Origin: Oscillospiraceae bacterium
GTDB taxonomy: Bacteria > Bacillota > Clostridia > Oscillospirales > Ruminococcaceae
Reading direction: 5' to 3'
DNA: 32,522 nucleotides
NCBI GenBank assembly: GCA_017518255.1
Contig: JAFWVK010000075.1
Span: 1 to 32,522 of the forward strand
The position numbers and the translations under genes were made by a program. Below are positions 7,157-14,967 of the stretch, piece by piece (positions within the stretch are counted from its first letter, which is position 1; each line of letters opens with the position of its first letter). Under the pieces are notes generated by a model. The model was not told the origin of the DNA. It made no database searches and was given only the letters and a program-made list of their open reading frames with translations.

Positions 7157-8512
7157 ATGGAACTGAAAAACGCATACCTGAAGTCTGTCTATGAGCAGGT
7201 TGAAAAGCGCAACCCGAACGAGCCTGAGTTCCTTCAGACCGTTGCTGAGGTTCTGAGCACACTGGAGCCGGTTGTCGAGCAGAGACCCGACCTTGTTGAA
7301 GCGGGCGTCATTGAGCGCATGGTCGAGCCGGAGCGCCAGATCATCTTCCGCGTTCCGTGGATTGACGATAACGGCAAGCAGCAGGTCAACCGCGGCTTCC
7401 GCGTACAGTTCAACTCCGCAATCGGACCGTACAAGGGCGGTCTTCGCTTCGCAAAGAATGTTTATATCGGCATCATCAAGTTCCTCGGCTTTGAGCAGAC
7501 CTTTAAGAACTCCCTGACCTCCCTCCCGATGGGCGGCGGCAAGGGCGGTTCCGACTTCGACCCGCAGGGCAAGTCTGATGCTGAGGTTATGCGTTTCTGC
7601 CAGAGCTTTATGACTGAGCTGTATCGTCACATCGGTCCGAACCTCGACGTTCCGGCAGGTGATATCGGTGTCGGCGGCAGAGAAATCGGCTACCTGTTCG
7701 GTCAGTATAAGAGACTCCAGAATGAGTTCTCCGGCGTTCTGACCGGTAAGGGCATCGAGTACGGCGGATCCCTGATCCGTCCGGAAGCAACCGGCTACGG
7801 CGCTGTCTACTATGTCCAGAATATGCTGGATTACTTCAAGGATGAAATCAAGGGCAAGACCTTTGCAGTCTCCGGCTTCGGCAATGTTGCATGGGGTACT
7901 ATCAAGAAGGTCAACGAGCTCGGCGGAAAGGTTGTTACCATTTCCGGTCCGGACGGCTACATCTACGATCCGGACGGCATCTCCACTGAGGAGAAGGTCA
8001 ACTACCTGCTCGAAATGAGAGCTTCCTGCCGCAACCGTGCACAGGATTATGCTGACAAGTTCCCGACCGCACAGTTCTTCGCCGGTCAGAAGCCGTGGGG
8101 CGTCAAGGCTGACATTCTCATGCCGTGCGCAACCCAGAACGAAGTCGGTGTTGAGGAAGCAAAGCAGATCATTGCAAACGGCGTCAAGTACTATGTCGAG
8201 GTCGCAAATATGCCGACCACAAACGAAGCTGTTGCACTGCTGAAAGAAGCAGGCGTCATCGTTGCTCCGTCCAAGGCTGTCAATGCCGGCGGCGTTGCGG
8301 TTTCCGGTCTGGAAATGTCTCAGAACTCCATGCGTTACAGCTGGACTGCTGAGGAAGTTGATGCCAAGCTGAAGGACATCATGGCAAACATCTTTAAGGC
8401 AAGCATTCAGGCTGCAAACAAGTACGGTCTGGGCGATGACCTCGTTGCAGGTGCAAACATCGCAGGCTTCCTGAAGGTTGCTGAGGCAATGAAGGCACAG
8501 GGCTGTGTCTGA
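7157..8512 (+). CDS. gdhA: NADP-type glutamate dehydrogenase
   Basis: Assimilates ammonium by reductive amination of 2-oxoglutarate to glutamate. 451 residues, the length of hexameric bacterial NADP enzymes. PYKGGLRF (Lys93) and PMGGGKGGSDFDP (catalytic Lys129) mark the substrate site, followed by VPAGDIGVGGREIG and the dinucleotide motif GFGNVAWG. The motifs and length suggest NADPH use; this is from family. SD AAGGAG lies 9 nt before the ATG. Codon choice is more biased than in neighbouring genes (AAG, GAC, GGC and CTG-type codons), which suggests high expression. It is a single-gene unit between the promoter at 7072-7100 and the terminator at 8545-8576. Confidence 0.96.
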   Translation: MELKNAYLKSVYEQVEKRNPNEPEFLQTVAEVLSTLEPVVEQRPDLVEAGVIERMVEPERQIIFRVPWIDDNGKQQVNRGFRVQFNSAIGPYKGGLRFAKNVYIGIIKFLGFEQTFKNSLTSLPMGGGKGGSDFDPQGKSDAEVMRFCQSFMTELYRHIGPNLDVPAGDIGVGGREIGYLFGQYKRLQNEFSGVLTGKGIEYGGSLIRPEATGYGAVYYVQNMLDYFKDEIKGKTFAVSGFGNVAWGTIKKVNELGGKVVTISGPDGYIYDPDGISTEEKVNYLLEMRASCRNRAQDYADKFPTAQFFAGQKPWGVKADILMPCATQNEVGVEEAKQIIANGVKYYVEVANMPTTNEAVALLKEAGVIVAPSKAVNAGGVAVSGLEMSQNSMRYSWTAEEVDAKLKDIMANIFKASIQAANKYGLGDDLVAGANIAGFLKVAEAMKAQGCV

Positions 8513-8544
8513 TTGCAGCGTTTTTGAATCAGAGAGGTAATTTG

Positions 8545-8576
8545 AAACTGCGCAGTCTTGTGACTGCGCAGTTTTT
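8545..8576 (+). terminator. Terminator of gdhA
   Basis: Perfect 13-bp stem (8545-8557 with 8562-8574), loop TTGT, followed by a T-run to 8576. Confidence 0.92.
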
Positions 8577-8610
8577 GCGTTTCGGAGATCTATCAAATCC
8601 CGATTATCCC

Positions 8611-8639
8611 TTGACATCCGGCGTGATTTGCGGTATACT
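8611..8639 (+). promoter_or_regulatory. Sigma-A promoter of pheST
   Basis: TTGACA (8611-8616), 17-bp spacer, TATACT (8634-8639). The leader to the pheS ATG is only about 40 nt, too short for a T-box. Confidence 0.88.
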
Positions 8640-8684
8640 ATAATATGGTTTTTTGCAAATATATCTGAAAGGACGGTTTCAAAC

Positions 8685-9710
8685 ATGGAAAAACAAATCA
8701 AGGCGATGCGGGAGAAAATTGAACAAGCCGCTGCCGCGATTCAGGATTCAAAGGAGATGTATCAGCTCCGGAAGCAGTACCTCGACAATAAGGCAGGACA
8801 GATTTCTGCGCTGATGAAAAATATGCGTGACCTTGCACCGGAGGAACGTCCGGCTTTCGGCAAGATCGTCAACGAGCTGAAAACATGGGCACTGGACTTC
8901 TTTACGGAACAGGATGCCCGCCTCAAGGCGGCTGAACTGGCAAAGAAAAATGCCGCCGAACAGATTGACGTCACGATGCCCGCATCCCCGCACACAGCTG
9001 GCGCACTGCACCCGAATACGCTGATTGCCAATGAGCTGATCGACATATTCGCCGGGATGGGCTTCACCGTGTTTGAGGGTCCCGAAATTGAGAATGACTA
9101 CTACAATTTCACCGCTCTGAACACCCCAAAGGATCACCCTGCACGCGATATGCAGGATACCTTCTATGTCTCACCGGAACTGCTGCTGCGCACGCAGACC
9201 TCCGCCGGTCAGATCCGCGTCATGGAGAATACCAAGCCGCCGATCAAAATTCTTTCGCCGGGCAAGGTTTTCCGTTCCGATGACGACGCAACCCATTCCC
9301 CGATGTTCTCACAGATGGAAGGTCTGGTTGTCGATAAGGGCATTACGCTCTGCGATTTACAGGGTATGCTCGATGTCTTTGCGCAGAATGTATTCGGCAA
9401 AAACGTCAAGACCCGCCTGCGTCCGTCGTATTTCCCGTTTACGGAGCCTTCCGTGGAAGTGGATGTCAGCTGTTTTTCCTGCGGCGGCTGCGGATGCAGA
9501 CTCTGTAAGGATACCGGCTGGATTGAAGTGCTCGGTGCCGGCATGGTCAACCGCAAGGTTCTGGAAAATTGCGGGATTGATCCGGATGAATACACCGGCT
9601 TCGCCTTCGGAATGGGCATTGAGCGCATTGCGATGCTGAAATACGGCATTCCGAACATCAAGATGCTGTTTGAATCCGATACCAGAGTGCTGTCACAATT
9701 CAGTGAGTAA
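8685..9710 (+). CDS. pheS: Phenylalanine-tRNA ligase, alpha subunit
   Basis: Catalytic subunit of the alpha2-beta2 synthetase that charges tRNA-Phe. 341 residues from the start at 8685, a normal length. The N-terminal coiled coil (about 1-90) is the tRNA-contacting arm. The class II core follows: [19 protein letters not shown], then [21 protein letters not shown], and motif 3 [18 protein letters not shown] CxxCGCxxC-like cluster ([10 protein letters not shown]) lies in a loop of the core. The ATG at 8685 is chosen over upstream in-frame codons because AAAGGA precedes it and the promoter is at 8611-8639. pheT follows 21 nt downstream. Confidence 0.96.
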   Translation: MEKQIKAMREKIEQAAAAIQDSKEMYQLRKQYLDNKAGQISALMKNMRDLAPEERPAFGKIVNELKTWALDFFTEQDARLKAAELAKKNAAEQIDVTMPASPHTAGALHPNTLIANELIDIFAGMGFTVFEGPEIENDYYNFTALNTPKDHPARDMQDTFYVSPELLLRTQTSAGQIRVMENTKPPIKILSPGKVFRSDDDATHSPMFSQMEGLVVDKGITLCDLQGMLDVFAQNVFGKNVKTRLRPSYFPFTEPSVEVDVSCFSCGGCGCRLCKDTGWIEVLGAGMVNRKVLENCGIDPDEYTGFAFGMGIERIAMLKYGIPNIKMLFESDTRVLSQFSE

Positions 9711-9731
9711 GATGCAGAAAGGAAAAGAACG

Positions 9732-12167
9732 ATGATTGTACCGCTTAGTTGGCTGAAAGAATACGTTGAAATTGATATTACGCCGCAGGAACTGGAAAAA
9801 AAGCTCTTTGACTGCGGATTTGAGGTTGAGACCCTGACGCAGACCGGCGGGGATATCTCCGGCGTTGTAGTCGGTGAAGTGCTGTCTCTGGAGCCGATTC
9901 CGGAAACGCATCTGTCTGTCTGTCAGGTGAACTGCGGCGAACACGGCAATTTTCAGATTTGCTGCGGCGCCGACAATGTCAAAGCAGGCGGGAAATACCC
10001 CGTCGCACTGGTCGGTGCGCAGGTCTATGCAACCGCCCGCGATCATGTGACCGTCGAAGGACTGATGAAGATTAAGAAAGGCAAGCTCAAAGGCTTTGAG
10101 TCCTTCGGAATGCTCTGCTCCGGCATTGAAATCGGTCTGAATGAGGATCTGTACCCCGGTGCGGATTACTGCGGACTGCTGGTTCTGCCGGAGGATGCTC
10201 CGGTCGGCGCGGACATTAAGCCGGTTGTCGGGCTGGATGACTGGCTCTTCGATGTTTCAATCACCGCAAACCGCCCGGACTGCATGTCCATGCTCGGCAT
10301 TGCCAGAGAAGTCGCGGCAGCGCTCGGCAAACCGCTGAAAATGCCCGCAACGGACTATAAAACCGACGGCACGGAGCTTTCCGGCTTCCGCGTTTCGGTT
10401 GAGGCTCCCGATCTCTGCCCGCGCTATTCCGCACACTATGTCCGCAATATCAGAATTGCGGAATCTCCGGCATGGATGCGCCGCCGTCTGGCTCTGGTCG
10501 GCATCCGCTCAATCTCCAATATCGTCGATATTACGAACTATGTCTTAAAGGAAATCGGGCAGCCGATGCACGCCTTTGACCTGCGCGATCTTACCGGTCA
10601 GCAGATTGTTGTCCGCAGAGCCGCAGAGGGTGAAAAAATCGTGACGCTCGACGAAAAGGAATTCTCGCTCAATCCCGCAAATCTTGTTATCTGCGACGGC
10701 GAAAAGCCCGTTGCGCTCGCCGGCATTATGGGCGGTCTGAATTCCGGAATCAAGGACGACACAGCCGATGTGGTTTTTGAATCCGCAAAATTCATGCGCG
10801 ATAATATCCGCAAAACCTCCCGCGCACTCGGTCAGCATTCCGACAGCTCTCAGCGCTTTGAAAAAGGTGTCGATGAATATGCGACACAGCTCGGTCTGAA
10901 ACGCGCCCTGCATCTGATCGAAGAGCTTCAGTGCGGCAGCATCACCGAAACCGGTATTGCCGTATCGGAGAACAGGAATCCCGATACAACCCGGCCGCTC
11001 AGTGTTTCTGTATCGAAAATCAATGCACTGCTCGGCATTACAATTCCGGATGATGAGATTCTCCGGATTCTGACAAATCTGTGCTTTGCCCCGCAGATTG
11101 ACGGCGACACTCTGAGCATTCAGATTCCTCCTTACCGTGAGGATATCGAAAATGCGCCGGATATTGCGGAGGAACTGATCCGCATGTACGGCTATGACCA
11201 TATTCAGCCGACCTTCCTTGCAGCGGCATCTGTCACAAACGGCGGAAGAAATGCCGCACAGAGCAGTCTGATGAAATTAAAGCGCGTCCTCTGCGCACAG
11301 GGGCTTTATGAGACAATTCACTATTCGTTCTATTCGCAGAAGGATCTTGATCTGCTGAAACTGCCGGCAGATGCACCGCAGCGTCAGGCAATCCGTCTGC
11401 TCAATCCGATTTCTGAGGATCTTTCGATCATGCGGACGATGCTCGCGCCGTCTATGGTCAATGCGGTCATCCGGAATGTCCGCCGCGGCAATGACAGCGG
11501 AAGACTTTTTGAGATTGCAAAAACTTATCATTCCCAGGAGGAACACCCGACACAGGAGCCCGAAGAGCGTGAAGCACTCAGCATTGCGCTGTTTGACGGC
11601 GGAAAGGTCAGCTTCTTCGACGGAAAGGCTGTAACGGAAGCAATCGCGGATGCATTCCGTCTGCAATTCACTTACCGCAAGCCGGAGGATTCGGAGAAGT
11701 ATCCGTTCCTGCATCCGGGCATGAGCGCTGAGCTGCTGCTGGACGGCAGCGTCATCGGCTGGCTCGGTATGCTGGCGCATGATATCAGCGATGCGGAGGT
11801 TCCGGAACATGCCGTATTCCTCGCAGAGCTCGACCTGACGGCACTGCGCCCGCATCTGCTGTCCGAGCTGCATTTTGCCGCACTGCCGAAATATCCGGTT
11901 GTGCAGCGCGATATCGCCTTGCTCGTCAGCGAAAAGATTCTCTGCGCCGATCTCGAAGCGGTTATGAAACGCTCCTGCAAATCGCTCAGCAGTGTCACGC
12001 TCTTTGATGTATATAAGGGCAAACAGATCACTGCCGGCAAGCAGTCGCTGGCATTCTCTCTGACCTTCCGTTCGGACGATCATCCGTTTACCGACAGCGA
12101 GATAGACCAGTTTGTTGCAAAGATTCTCAAAAATCTCTCAAAGGAATTTGAAGCCGAACAAAGATAA
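9732..12167 (+). CDS. pheT: Phenylalanine-tRNA ligase, beta subunit
   Basis: Non-catalytic and editing subunit of PheRS. 811 residues, full length. Domains in order: an N-terminal segment; an OB-fold tRNA-binding domain at about 40-150 (VVVGEVLSLEPIP through MLCSGIEIGL); B3/B4 editing domain at about 210-380 (IVDITNYVLKEIGQPMHAFD); B5 domain at about 405-475; a core-like domain including NPISEDLSIMRT; and a C-terminal ferredoxin-like anticodon-binding domain at about 715-808 ending in FRSDDHPFTDSEID. SD AAAGGAAAAG precedes the ATG. It is co-transcribed with pheS and followed by a long hairpin at 12174-12207. Confidence 0.97.
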   Translation: MIVPLSWLKEYVEIDITPQELEKKLFDCGFEVETLTQTGGDISGVVVGEVLSLEPIPETHLSVCQVNCGEHGNFQICCGADNVKAGGKYPVALVGAQVYATARDHVTVEGLMKIKKGKLKGFESFGMLCSGIEIGLNEDLYPGADYCGLLVLPEDAPVGADIKPVVGLDDWLFDVSITANRPDCMSMLGIAREVAAALGKPLKMPATDYKTDGTELSGFRVSVEAPDLCPRYSAHYVRNIRIAESPAWMRRRLALVGIRSISNIVDITNYVLKEIGQPMHAFDLRDLTGQQIVVRRAAEGEKIVTLDEKEFSLNPANLVICDGEKPVALAGIMGGLNSGIKDDTADVVFESAKFMRDNIRKTSRALGQHSDSSQRFEKGVDEYATQLGLKRALHLIEELQCGSITETGIAVSENRNPDTTRPLSVSVSKINALLGITIPDDEILRILTNLCFAPQIDGDTLSIQIPPYREDIENAPDIAEELIRMYGYDHIQPTFLAAASVTNGGRNAAQSSLMKLKRVLCAQGLYETIHYSFYSQKDLDLLKLPADAPQRQAIRLLNPISEDLSIMRTMLAPSMVNAVIRNVRRGNDSGRLFEIAKTYHSQEEHPTQEPEEREALSIALFDGGKVSFFDGKAVTEAIADAFRLQFTYRKPEDSEKYPFLHPGMSAELLLDGSVIGWLGMLAHDISDAEVPEHAVFLAELDLTALRPHLLSELHFAALPKYPVVQRDIALLVSEKILCADLEAVMKRSCKSLSSVTLFDVYKGKQITAGKQSLAFSLTFRSDDHPFTDSEIDQFVAKILKNLSKEFEAEQR

Positions 12168-12173
12168 AATAAT

Positions 12174-12207
12174 CAGCGGCTTATCTGCTTTCGGAGATAA
12201 GCCGCTG
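12174..12207 (+). terminator. Hairpin after pheT
   Basis: Perfect 13-bp stem CAGCGGCTTATCT/AGATAAGCCGCTG (12174-12186 with 12195-12207), eight-base loop. The tail TAAATCTT is a weak U-tract, so termination may be partial and the methyltransferase gene downstream could be reached by read-through. Confidence 0.65.
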
Positions 12208-12225
12208 TAAATCTTATGAAAAGGA

Positions 12226-13026
12226 GTGATCAGCACGGACATCCGCAGAAACGACATTGACAGCGGTACACCGTTTGATTTCGGAAAAACATCCGAAGAT
12301 TACGCAAAATACCGTGATATTTACCCGCCCCGTTTTTTTGAGGCGCTGACAGACCGCGGGCTGTGCGTTCGCGGACAGCGTGTTCTTGATCTCGGAACGG
12401 GAACCGGCGTCCTGCCGCGCTGCATGTACCGGTACGGTGCAGAATGGGTCGGAACCGATATCTCGGAGGAGCAGATTTCACAGGCGAAAAGGCTGGCGGA
12501 TATGCGGAATATGCAGATTACGTTCCTGACATCGTCTGCGGAAACCCTCCCGTTTCCGGAGGGCAGCTTTGACGTCATCACGGCGTGTCAGTGCTTCTGG
12601 TATTTCGATCATCCTGTAATCGCGCCGAAGCTCGCAACGCTGCTGAAGCCGGGCGGACGGCTTGCCGTTTTGCAGATGAACTGGCTGCCGTATGAAGATG
12701 CACTCGCGCAGGCAAGCGAAAACCTTGTCCTGCAATTCAATCCGGAATGGACCGGCGCCGGCAATCAACGTCAGCCTGTCTGGATTCCGGAGGATTACGA
12801 TGCCTTTTTTGAACGCGAATCCGCAGAACAGTTTGACCTGAATGTGCCGTTTACCCGCGAGAGCTGGCACGGAAGGATGCGCGCCTGCCGCGGCGTCGGT
12901 GCATCGCTTTCCGGCGAAAAGCTTGCAGCATGGGAGCAGGCGCATACGGCTATGCTCATGCAGAATGCCCCCGAAACTTTTACCATTTTGCACGAGGCAG
13001 CAATCGCTGTCCTGCGGCGGAGATAG
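12226..13026 (+). CDS. Class I SAM-dependent methyltransferase
   Basis: About 260 residues of a Rossmann-fold methyltransferase. Motif I VLDLGTGTG (about residues 53-61) binds SAM; an acidic GTDIS follows strand 2, SAETLPFPEGSFDVITACQCFWYFDH is the motif II/III region, and LKPGGRLAVL is next. The N-terminal FGKTSEDYAKYRDIYPP is usual for a group annotated as small-molecule or ubiquinone-type methyltransferases. The substrate cannot be told. The start is uncertain: GTG at 12226 overlaps the AAGGAG that should serve as its SD, and no ATG, GTG or TTG sits at the usual distance in frame (ACG at 12235, ATC at 12241). No promoter of its own was seen; it may depend on read-through from pheT. Confidence 0.8.
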   Translation: MISTDIRRNDIDSGTPFDFGKTSEDYAKYRDIYPPRFFEALTDRGLCVRGQRVLDLGTGTGVLPRCMYRYGAEWVGTDISEEQISQAKRLADMRNMQITFLTSSAETLPFPEGSFDVITACQCFWYFDHPVIAPKLATLLKPGGRLAVLQMNWLPYEDALAQASENLVLQFNPEWTGAGNQRQPVWIPEDYDAFFERESAEQFDLNVPFTRESWHGRMRACRGVGASLSGEKLAAWEQAHTAMLMQNAPETFTILHEAAIAVLRRR

Positions 13027-13030
13027 GACA

Positions 13031-13056
13031 GATTGCGCCGTATCAAATGCGCAATC
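13031..13056 (+). terminator. Possible weak terminator after the methyltransferase gene
   Basis: Perfect 8-bp stem GATTGCGC/GCGCAATC (13031-13038 with 13049-13056), with no good T-run behind it. It begins just after the stop codon. Confidence 0.4.
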
Positions 13057-13198
13057 GCTCATATTCCACACGCTTTACGGCCTTTTGTATGCCCTTCAAA
13101 AGAAAAAAACTGTGAGGAATCATGAAGATTTCCTGAATATTCAGTGAAACCGTGCTTTTTGTCACATGTCTTTCACAGAGAGTGAATATAATGACAAT

Positions 13199-13257
13199 AA
13201 CACCCGCTTCGGACCGCGCACGAAATTCGTGTGCAGAGGTCGTCCGAAACGGGCGTT
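13199..13257. repeat. Long imperfect inverted repeat between convergent genes
   Basis: Outer arms CCCGCTTCGGAC (13203-13214) and GTCCGAAACGGG (13242-13253) pair over 12 bp with one G-T, and weaker pairing extends outward. Inside lies a second palindrome, CACGAA-A-TTCGTG (about 13219-13231). It separates the methyltransferase gene (plus) from the PglX-like gene (minus) and may end both transcripts or encode a structured RNA. No T-run is immediately adjacent. Confidence 0.55.
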
Positions 13258-13277
13258 GTCAATTTTGCAGGATTGTT

Positions 13278-14078
13278 TCAGGGAATCGGCTCAAGAATTT
13301 CTGCAAATCGTTTATAATTCTCCGGAATGCTGCATTCCGGATCGGGGATTATGCCGCTTTCTGCAATCATCCGCAGCTTTTCGGCATAGGCTGCAAGTTC
13401 AGGTTCACAGCGGTTGTGCTGCTGTTTCGCCGCATCCTGACAAAACCCCAAAACCGTCGGAACAGTCTCCCGGTTCCAGCGGTGATAATACGCAACCGCA
13501 GAGAAAGCCCGCAGTCTTCCGGAACGGAATACCCAGTAGATCGGGCGTTTATGATAGATTCTGCAATGATCTGCAAAGAACGAACGGGAGAAATACTGAG
13601 ACAAAACGTCATATGAGGTTCCTTCTCCGCCGAGCACATTCGCTATAAAACTCAGATTTTCTTCGAGCGTATCCGAACCGTACACCTTCCGGATAAAATC
13701 TGTCACACGGTCCGTCAGGCTTTCGGTATTTCCGGAAGCGGATGACACAGGCAGAACACTCTGTTCCGTCGGGAGCACCGTTCTGTAAAGGGAAGTATTC
13801 CAAGCTCCGCCGGTATAGCAAAGACCGGGTGTATCCACAGAATAGCGCCCGAAAACACATCCCACGGCAAAACTGAGGAGACTGCGGATTTCCCGCTGCA
13901 AATCGGCACGGCGTACACTGACCTCCCGCTCCGGAACCGCAGGCGACAAATCGCCCTCAATCCCGTAAATCCGGATAAAATGCTGATTCAGCTTTCTTTC
14001 ATTGGACTGAAGCCGCCGGAACCTTGCTTCTGCGGCTGCTTCCCAGTTCCGGTACAAATCGGCAATCCGACTGCCCAA
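13278..14078 (-). CDS. Stand-alone C-terminal domain of BREX methyltransferase PglX
   Basis: 266 residues matching only the C-terminal part of PglX, the BREX adenine methyltransferase of about 1,200 residues. Recognisable blocks: LNQHFIRIYGIEGDLSP, VRRADLQREIRSLLSFAVGC, VFGRYSVDTPGL, VYGSDTLEENLSFIANVLG, SQYFSRSFFADHCRIYHKRPIYWVF, and YKRFAEILEPI at the end. The catalytic NPPY domain is absent, and no other BREX gene lies nearby. The frame is open throughout and starts at the coiled segment that leads into this domain, so it looks like a kept gene and not decay. The TTG at 14076-14078 is chosen because GGAGGG lies 6 nt upstream; a TTG at 14105 has no SD. It follows the prenyl synthase gene by 40 nt, probably in the same operon. 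Function unknown; DNA binding or interference with BREX are guesses. Confidence 0.75.
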   Translation of the reverse strand: MGSRIADLYRNWEAAAEARFRRLQSNERKLNQHFIRIYGIEGDLSPAVPEREVSVRRADLQREIRSLLSFAVGCVFGRYSVDTPGLCYTGGAWNTSLYRTVLPTEQSVLPVSSASGNTESLTDRVTDFIRKVYGSDTLEENLSFIANVLGGEGTSYDVLSQYFSRSFFADHCRIYHKRPIYWVFRSGRLRAFSAVAYYHRWNRETVPTVLGFCQDAAKQQHNRCEPELAAYAEKLRMIAESGIIPDPECSIPENYKRFAEILEPIP

Positions 14079-14118
14079 GCAGCTCCCTCCCTTCTCATCC
14101 GTCAAACGGCTGTGTCGT

Positions 14119-14964
14119 TCAGCAGCTCCTGTCTGCCATTTCCCGAATCATTTGTGCCAGCGCATCCGAATCCGCAGGAATCAGATTCAGCAGCGCAGCG
14201 GCTTCACAGGAAAGCTGCTCCGCTTTTCTCTGTGCGGCATCGCGCCCGAACAGAGAAACATAGGTCGGTTTTTCATTCTTCCGGTCACTGCCGGCATTCT
14301 CATCTGCTGACGGGTCATCAAGAATATCATCGCGAATCTGAAAAGCCAGCCCGGTTTTTCTGCCGACCTGTTCCAGTATTCCGATAATCTGTTCATCCGC
14401 ACCGGCAAGAATTGCACCGATCATCAGGGAAGCCTCAAGCAGTGCAGCAGTTTTCATCCCGTACATGTCAAGCAATTCCCGCTCAGTTACAGACATCTCT
14501 GAACGAAGCGTATCAAGCGCCTGCCCGCCCAGCATACCGCTGACACCTGATTTATGCGCAAAGACATAAAACGCACGGCTGACACGCTCCGGATATGCCG
14601 ACCCGTTCAGCGCCAGCGCAACTGTCTCAAACGCCTGATGCAGCAGACCGTCTCCGGCAAGAATTCCCATGCATTCTCCGTACCGATACCATGTTGACGG
14701 CTGACCGCGGCGCTGCGTGTCGTGATCAAGTGCCGGAAGATCGTCATGCACAAGAGAATATGCGTGCAGCATTTCAATTGCTGCCATAAACGGTTCCGGA
14801 TCCGGACCGGTTCCGCCGAACATCTCAAAGGCAAGCAGCAGCAGCCGGGGGCGTATCCGCTTGCCGCCGTTCAGAACGCTGTACCGCATCGCATCTGCCA
14901 GAAGCTTCTGCTCTCCCTCAGCCGGCGGAAGATATTTTTCAAGCCGGTTTTGCATATTGTCCAT
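14119..14964 (-). CDS. ispA: Polyprenyl synthetase (farnesyl diphosphate synthase type)
   Basis: Condenses isopentenyl diphosphate with allylic diphosphates to short prenyl chains (C15, perhaps C20) for quinones, undecaprenyl carrier or carotenoids. 281 residues. GGKRIRP is at 33-39. The first Asp-rich motif DDLPALD (Asp74, Asp75, Asp80) has the four-residue spacing of bacterial FPP synthases, followed by RRG. The second motif is DDILD, inside QIRDDILDDPSADENAGSDRKNEKPTYVSLFG. The ATG is 3 nt after the glgP stop, so translation is probably coupled to glgP. Xylulose-phosphate synthase or xseB genes, its common partners, are not here. Exact chain length cannot be read from sequence alone. Confidence 0.88.
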   Translation of the reverse strand: MDNMQNRLEKYLPPAEGEQKLLADAMRYSVLNGGKRIRPRLLLLAFEMFGGTGPDPEPFMAAIEMLHAYSLVHDDLPALDHDTQRRGQPSTWYRYGECMGILAGDGLLHQAFETVALALNGSAYPERVSRAFYVFAHKSGVSGMLGGQALDTLRSEMSVTERELLDMYGMKTAALLEASLMIGAILAGADEQIIGILEQVGRKTGLAFQIRDDILDDPSADENAGSDRKNEKPTYVSLFGRDAAQRKAEQLSCEAAALLNLIPADSDALAQMIREMADRSC

Positions 14965-14967
14965 ATC

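Noticed and set aside
8640..8684. T-box leader for pheST
   Set aside because: The leader is about 40 nt, with no room for the specifier stem or the antiterminator.
7013..8701. A 562-codon open frame on the minus strand across gdhA
   Set aside because: It is antisense to a clear full-length GDH with promoter, SD and terminator. It has no SD or family likeness, and arises from gdhA's strong codon bias.
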